Shown here: positions 3,547 through 5,491 of the stretch, one piece after another
Layout of the letters: each line of letters begins with the position of its first letter
How positions within the stretch are numbered: the stretch's first letter is position 1
Assembly (NCBI GenBank): GCA_900772625.1
Contig: CAAHEQ010000062.1
Coordinates: 1 to 5,491, forward strand
Reading direction: 5' to 3'
Length of the DNA stretch: 5,491 nt
Source: Alphaproteobacteria bacterium
GTDB taxonomy: Bacteria > Pseudomonadota > Alphaproteobacteria > CAAHEQ01 > UBA3637
The notes under the pieces: model-generated
Told to the model about the DNA's origin: nothing
The model's database searches: none
Seen by the model: the letters and a program-made list of their open reading frames with translations, nothing else
Made by a program: the position numbers and the translations under genes

Positions 3547-5331
3547 TTACTCCAATACAGCTTTGATACGGCGCACACCCGCAGAGGAAGCTTCCTCTTT
3601 AACAATGCGGAAATGCCCCATGACAGAAGTGTTTGCTACGTGCGGACCGCCACAGATTTCTTTTGAAACATTGTCGCCAACAGTATATACTTTGACTTTT
3701 TCTGTATCATATTTGTTGACAAACAAGCCTGTAGCACCCGCTTTTTGAGCTTCTTCCAAAGTCATCTCTTCCATTGTCACAGGCAGATTTTGAGCAATGA
3801 TTGCATTCACATCGTCCTCGACCTTTTTCAGCTCTTCTGGCGTCAACTTGCGACCGAACGAAAAATCAAAACGCATTCTTTCTGCCGTTAAGTTAGAGCC
3901 TTTTTGACAAATGTTTGGATCGATATCCTTGCGCAACACAGCTTGCAAAATGTGCGTTGCCGTATGGTATGCCGTTGTCTTTTCGGAATGGTCTGCCAAA
4001 CCGCCTTTGAACTTTTGTTCGGCACCTGCTCTGGATTTTGCTTGATGCTCTTCAAAGCACTTATGAAAGCCATCGACATCAACTTGAATGCCGTTTTCGG
4101 ACGCAACTTCTTGCGTGAATTCCAACGGAAAACCGAACGTATCGTACAAGTGGAAAGCTGTTTTACCATCGATTTTTTTGTCGTCACCCAAACGCGCTAT
4201 CACCTTTTCCATTTCCTTTAAGCCCGATTGCAAAGTGCGCTTAAACAGCGTTTCTTCTTTTTCCAACGCAGCCAACACGTCTGCTCTGTTTTGTTCCAAA
4301 ATAGGATAGTACTTTTTATGCTTTTGGATAAACATATCGGACAAGGTTGCCAGCACGTTTTGCTCAACCCCCAATTGCTTGAGCGCGCGAATAGCCGAAC
4401 GAATAATGCGGCGCAAAACATAACCTTGCTCTGTGTTGGAAGGCTTTACGCCCCGCTCATCACCCAAAATGAATGTCGCAGCACGTACGTGATCGGCAAC
4501 CTTGCGGAACAATTTTTCATTGCCTTGATAAGATTTACCGCTCAGTTGCTCCAACTTTGCAATTACATCGGCGAAAAGCTCTGTCTTGTACACATCGTCA
4601 AGCCCGTTCATCACGCGCAAAACACGCTCGAGCCCCATACCTGTATCCACATTTTTTTGCTTCAAAGGCTCGTAAGTGCCGTCTTGTTTTTTGTTATATT
4701 GCATAAAGACGTCATTCCATACTTCCATATACTTGCCGCAATGGCATGCAGGACCACAGTCAGGGCCGCAGGCTGGCTTTGACAAATCGTTAATAAACAT
4801 TTCACTGTCTGGGCCGCAAGGACCTGTCTCACCCGCAGGACCCCACCAGTTATCATCTCTGCCGTAAAAGAAAATCTGATCATCTTTCAGGCCACAGCTT
4901 TTCCAAATCTCGGCCGATTCCGTGTCTCGTGGTACAAGGTCATCACCCGCAAAGCAAGTGACCGCCAAGTTTTCCACGGGGATTTGCAAGTATTTTGTTA
5001 AAAACTCAAAGCTCATCTTAATGGCATCTTGCTTAAAGTAATCACCGAGCGACCAGTTGCCGAGCATTTCAAAAAATGTCAAGTGAGATGTATCTCCCAC
5101 TTCGTCAATATCGCACGTTCTGATACAACGTTGCACGTCTGTTAAGCGTGTACCCTCAGGATGCTTTTCGCCCAACAAATACGGCACTAAAGGGTGCATA
5201 CCTGCCGTTGTAAACAAAACGGTTGGATCATTTTCTGGAATAAGTGAAAAATTGCGGATTTCTTTGTGTCCGTGACTTTTAAAGAAATCCAAATACATAT
5301 TACGTAATTCGTCATAAGTTAATTTTTTCAT
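3547..5331 (-). CDS. alaS: Alanyl-tRNA synthetase, short form without C-Ala domain
   Basis: This class II synthetase charges tRNA-Ala and edits mischarged Ser or Gly. Residues 1-240 hold the catalytic core: motif 1 region NDPTVLFTTAGMHPL (34-48), motif 2 region from Arg71 with HLTFFEMLGNWSLGDYF (83-99), and motif 3 DTGMGLERV (229-237). A cysteine cluster at 188-198 (C188, C192, C196, C198) looks like an added metal site. A helical tRNA-binding region follows, with GYVLRRIIRSAIRAL (303-317). The editing domain is intact: H456/H460 of HTATH and C560/H564 of CGGPH. The protein stops at 594, after VRRIKAVLE, whereas usual bacterial AlaRS is about 870 residues with a DHHA1/C-Ala domain. The stop is 2 nt before the next gene, with no frameshift or remnant. 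TTAGMHPLVPYLLGEKHPEG-type wording and CGGPH resemble Patescibacteria/CPR short AlaRS, so transfer is suspected. The start is set by AAGGA about 8-9 nt upstream, and the gene begins the operon. Confidence 0.95.
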   Translation of the reverse strand: MKKLTYDELRNMYLDFFKSHGHKEIRNFSLIPENDPTVLFTTAGMHPLVPYLLGEKHPEGTRLTDVQRCIRTCDIDEVGDTSHLTFFEMLGNWSLGDYFKQDAIKMSFEFLTKYLQIPVENLAVTCFAGDDLVPRDTESAEIWKSCGLKDDQIFFYGRDDNWWGPAGETGPCGPDSEMFINDLSKPACGPDCGPACHCGKYMEVWNDVFMQYNKKQDGTYEPLKQKNVDTGMGLERVLRVMNGLDDVYKTELFADVIAKLEQLSGKSYQGNEKLFRKVADHVRAATFILGDERGVKPSNTEQGYVLRRIIRSAIRALKQLGVEQNVLATLSDMFIQKHKKYYPILEQNRADVLAALEKEETLFKRTLQSGLKEMEKVIARLGDDKKIDGKTAFHLYDTFGFPLEFTQEVASENGIQVDVDGFHKCFEEHQAKSRAGAEQKFKGGLADHSEKTTAYHTATHILQAVLRKDIDPNICQKGSNLTAERMRFDFSFGRKLTPEELKKVEDDVNAIIAQNLPVTMEEMTLEEAQKAGATGLFVNKYDTEKVKVYTVGDNVSKEICGGPHVANTSVMGHFRIVKEEASSAGVRRIKAVLE

Positions 5332-5363
5332 TGTACTATCCTTTTAAAACTTTCATAGCGAAA

Positions 5364-5392
5364 ATTATACTTTTTTTTATTCAAAAGCGCAA
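5364..5392 (-). promoter_or_regulatory. Promoter of the alaS operon
   Basis: On the minus strand, TTGCGC (5392-5387), a 17-nt spacer and a perfect TATAAT (5369-5364) form a sigma70-type promoter. The start is expected near 5357, giving a leader of about 25 nt that contains AAGGA before ATG 5331. There is no room for a T-box or other long riboswitch. The -35 box falls inside the hairpin that ends the gene upstream. Confidence 0.75.
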
Positions 5393-5398
5393 GCTTTT
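5383..5398. terminator. Hairpin terminator after the right-edge gene
   Basis: AAAAGC (5383-5388) and GCTTTT (5393-5398) pair around a 4-nt loop directly after the stop codon at 5400-5402. On the minus strand the stem is short and followed by TTGAATA rather than a clean T-run, so termination may be weak. On the plus strand it continues into TTT. It overlaps the -35 region of the alaS promoter. Confidence 0.45.
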
Positions 5399-5399
5399 T

Positions 5400-5491
5400 T
5401 TATTCTTTTAAGCCCTTTTTGCGCACAATCCATTTTTCCAGTTCGATCACAGCAGTGATTGCTACGCCCCAGACGCCTGCCATTATGAGCC
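5400..5491 (-). CDS. C-terminus of a membrane protein, possibly an ABC permease
   Basis: Only the last 30 codons are in the window; the gene continues beyond the right edge. The tail reads LIMAGVWGVAITAVIELEKW followed by a basic end, IVRKKGLKE, and the TAA at 5400-5402. A hydrophobic segment followed by an E-K-W amphipathic stretch and a basic cytoplasmic tail is the usual ending of NitT/TauT/SsuC-type ABC-transporter permeases (binding-protein-dependent transport inner-membrane family). This identification rests on general resemblance of a very short fragment and could be wrong; that it is the cytoplasmic end of an inner-membrane protein is more secure. It runs in the same direction as alaS, 68 nt upstream, with a hairpin and a separate promoter between them. 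Confidence 0.5.
   Translation of the reverse strand, partial: LIMAGVWGVAITAVIELEKWIVRKKGLKE

Noticed and set aside
3547..3560. Truncation of alaS by frameshift as the reason for its short length
   Set aside because: The protein ends at the normal boundary of the editing domain, the next gene begins 2 nt later with its ribosome site across the alaS stop, and no C-Ala remnant is present.
4228..4782. 184-codon plus-strand frame opposite alaS
   Set aside because: It is antisense to conserved AlaRS sequence and shows no domain or ribosome site; long antisense frames are common opposite conserved genes.
1..5491. CRISPR array, tRNA or rRNA genes, insertion sequence ends, phage attachment site
   Set aside because: I found no regularly spaced repeats, cloverleaf sequences, transposase motifs or paired terminal inverted repeats in the window.

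Overview
The window looks like chromosome from an alphaproteobacterium with a small, AT-leaning genome, possibly one of the uncultured host- or gut-associated lineages. The evidence is the order recR - coiled-coil gene - zapA - 6S RNA, the alphaproteobacterial style of ZapA, RecR and YbaB/EbfC, and a small secreted C-type-lectin-like protein of a kind I associate with such genomes. The species cannot be named from sequence alone.

Layout. Positions 1-690 hold no convincing gene. This stretch has two strong GC-rich stem-loops that share a GCTGGCG core (about 234-295 and 386-426), a small minus-strand terminator-like hairpin (61-83), a few doubtful micro-ORFs and an A-rich leader. At 691-1080 (+) lies a secreted six-cysteine lectin-like protein. 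A bidirectional terminator (1104-1129) separates it from a convergent minus-strand block. Read in its direction of transcription, that block starts at a promoter near 5364-5392 and runs alaS (5331-3547), a LOG-family gene (3544-2915), ybaB/ebfC (2901-2569), recR (2556-1963), a coiled-coil gene (1944-1609), zapA (1609-1304) and then a likely 6S RNA (1292-1142) with its own promoter at the zapA stop codon. The right edge carries the last 30 codons of a minus-strand membrane-protein gene, possibly an ABC-transporter permease.

How the genes fit together. The six minus-strand genes are separated by 2-18 nt or overlap by 1 nt, so they read as one operon. It combines translation (AlaRS), nucleotide or nucleoside-monophosphate metabolism (LOG), recombinational repair (YbaB/RecR), cell division (ZapA) and growth-phase control of RNA polymerase (6S RNA). 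ybaB-recR usually follow dnaX; here alaS and a LOG gene occupy that position.

Most notable points. The alanyl-tRNA synthetase is a 594-residue short form that ends cleanly after the editing domain, lacks the C-Ala domain, and resembles the Patescibacteria/CPR type, which suggests gene transfer. An unannotated 6S RNA is supported by synteny, a 13-bp closing stem, a promoter and a terminator. RecR has Ala in place of the Toprim glutamate. The LOG protein has PGS in place of PGG in its signature. The hairpin array at 230-430 is unexplained.
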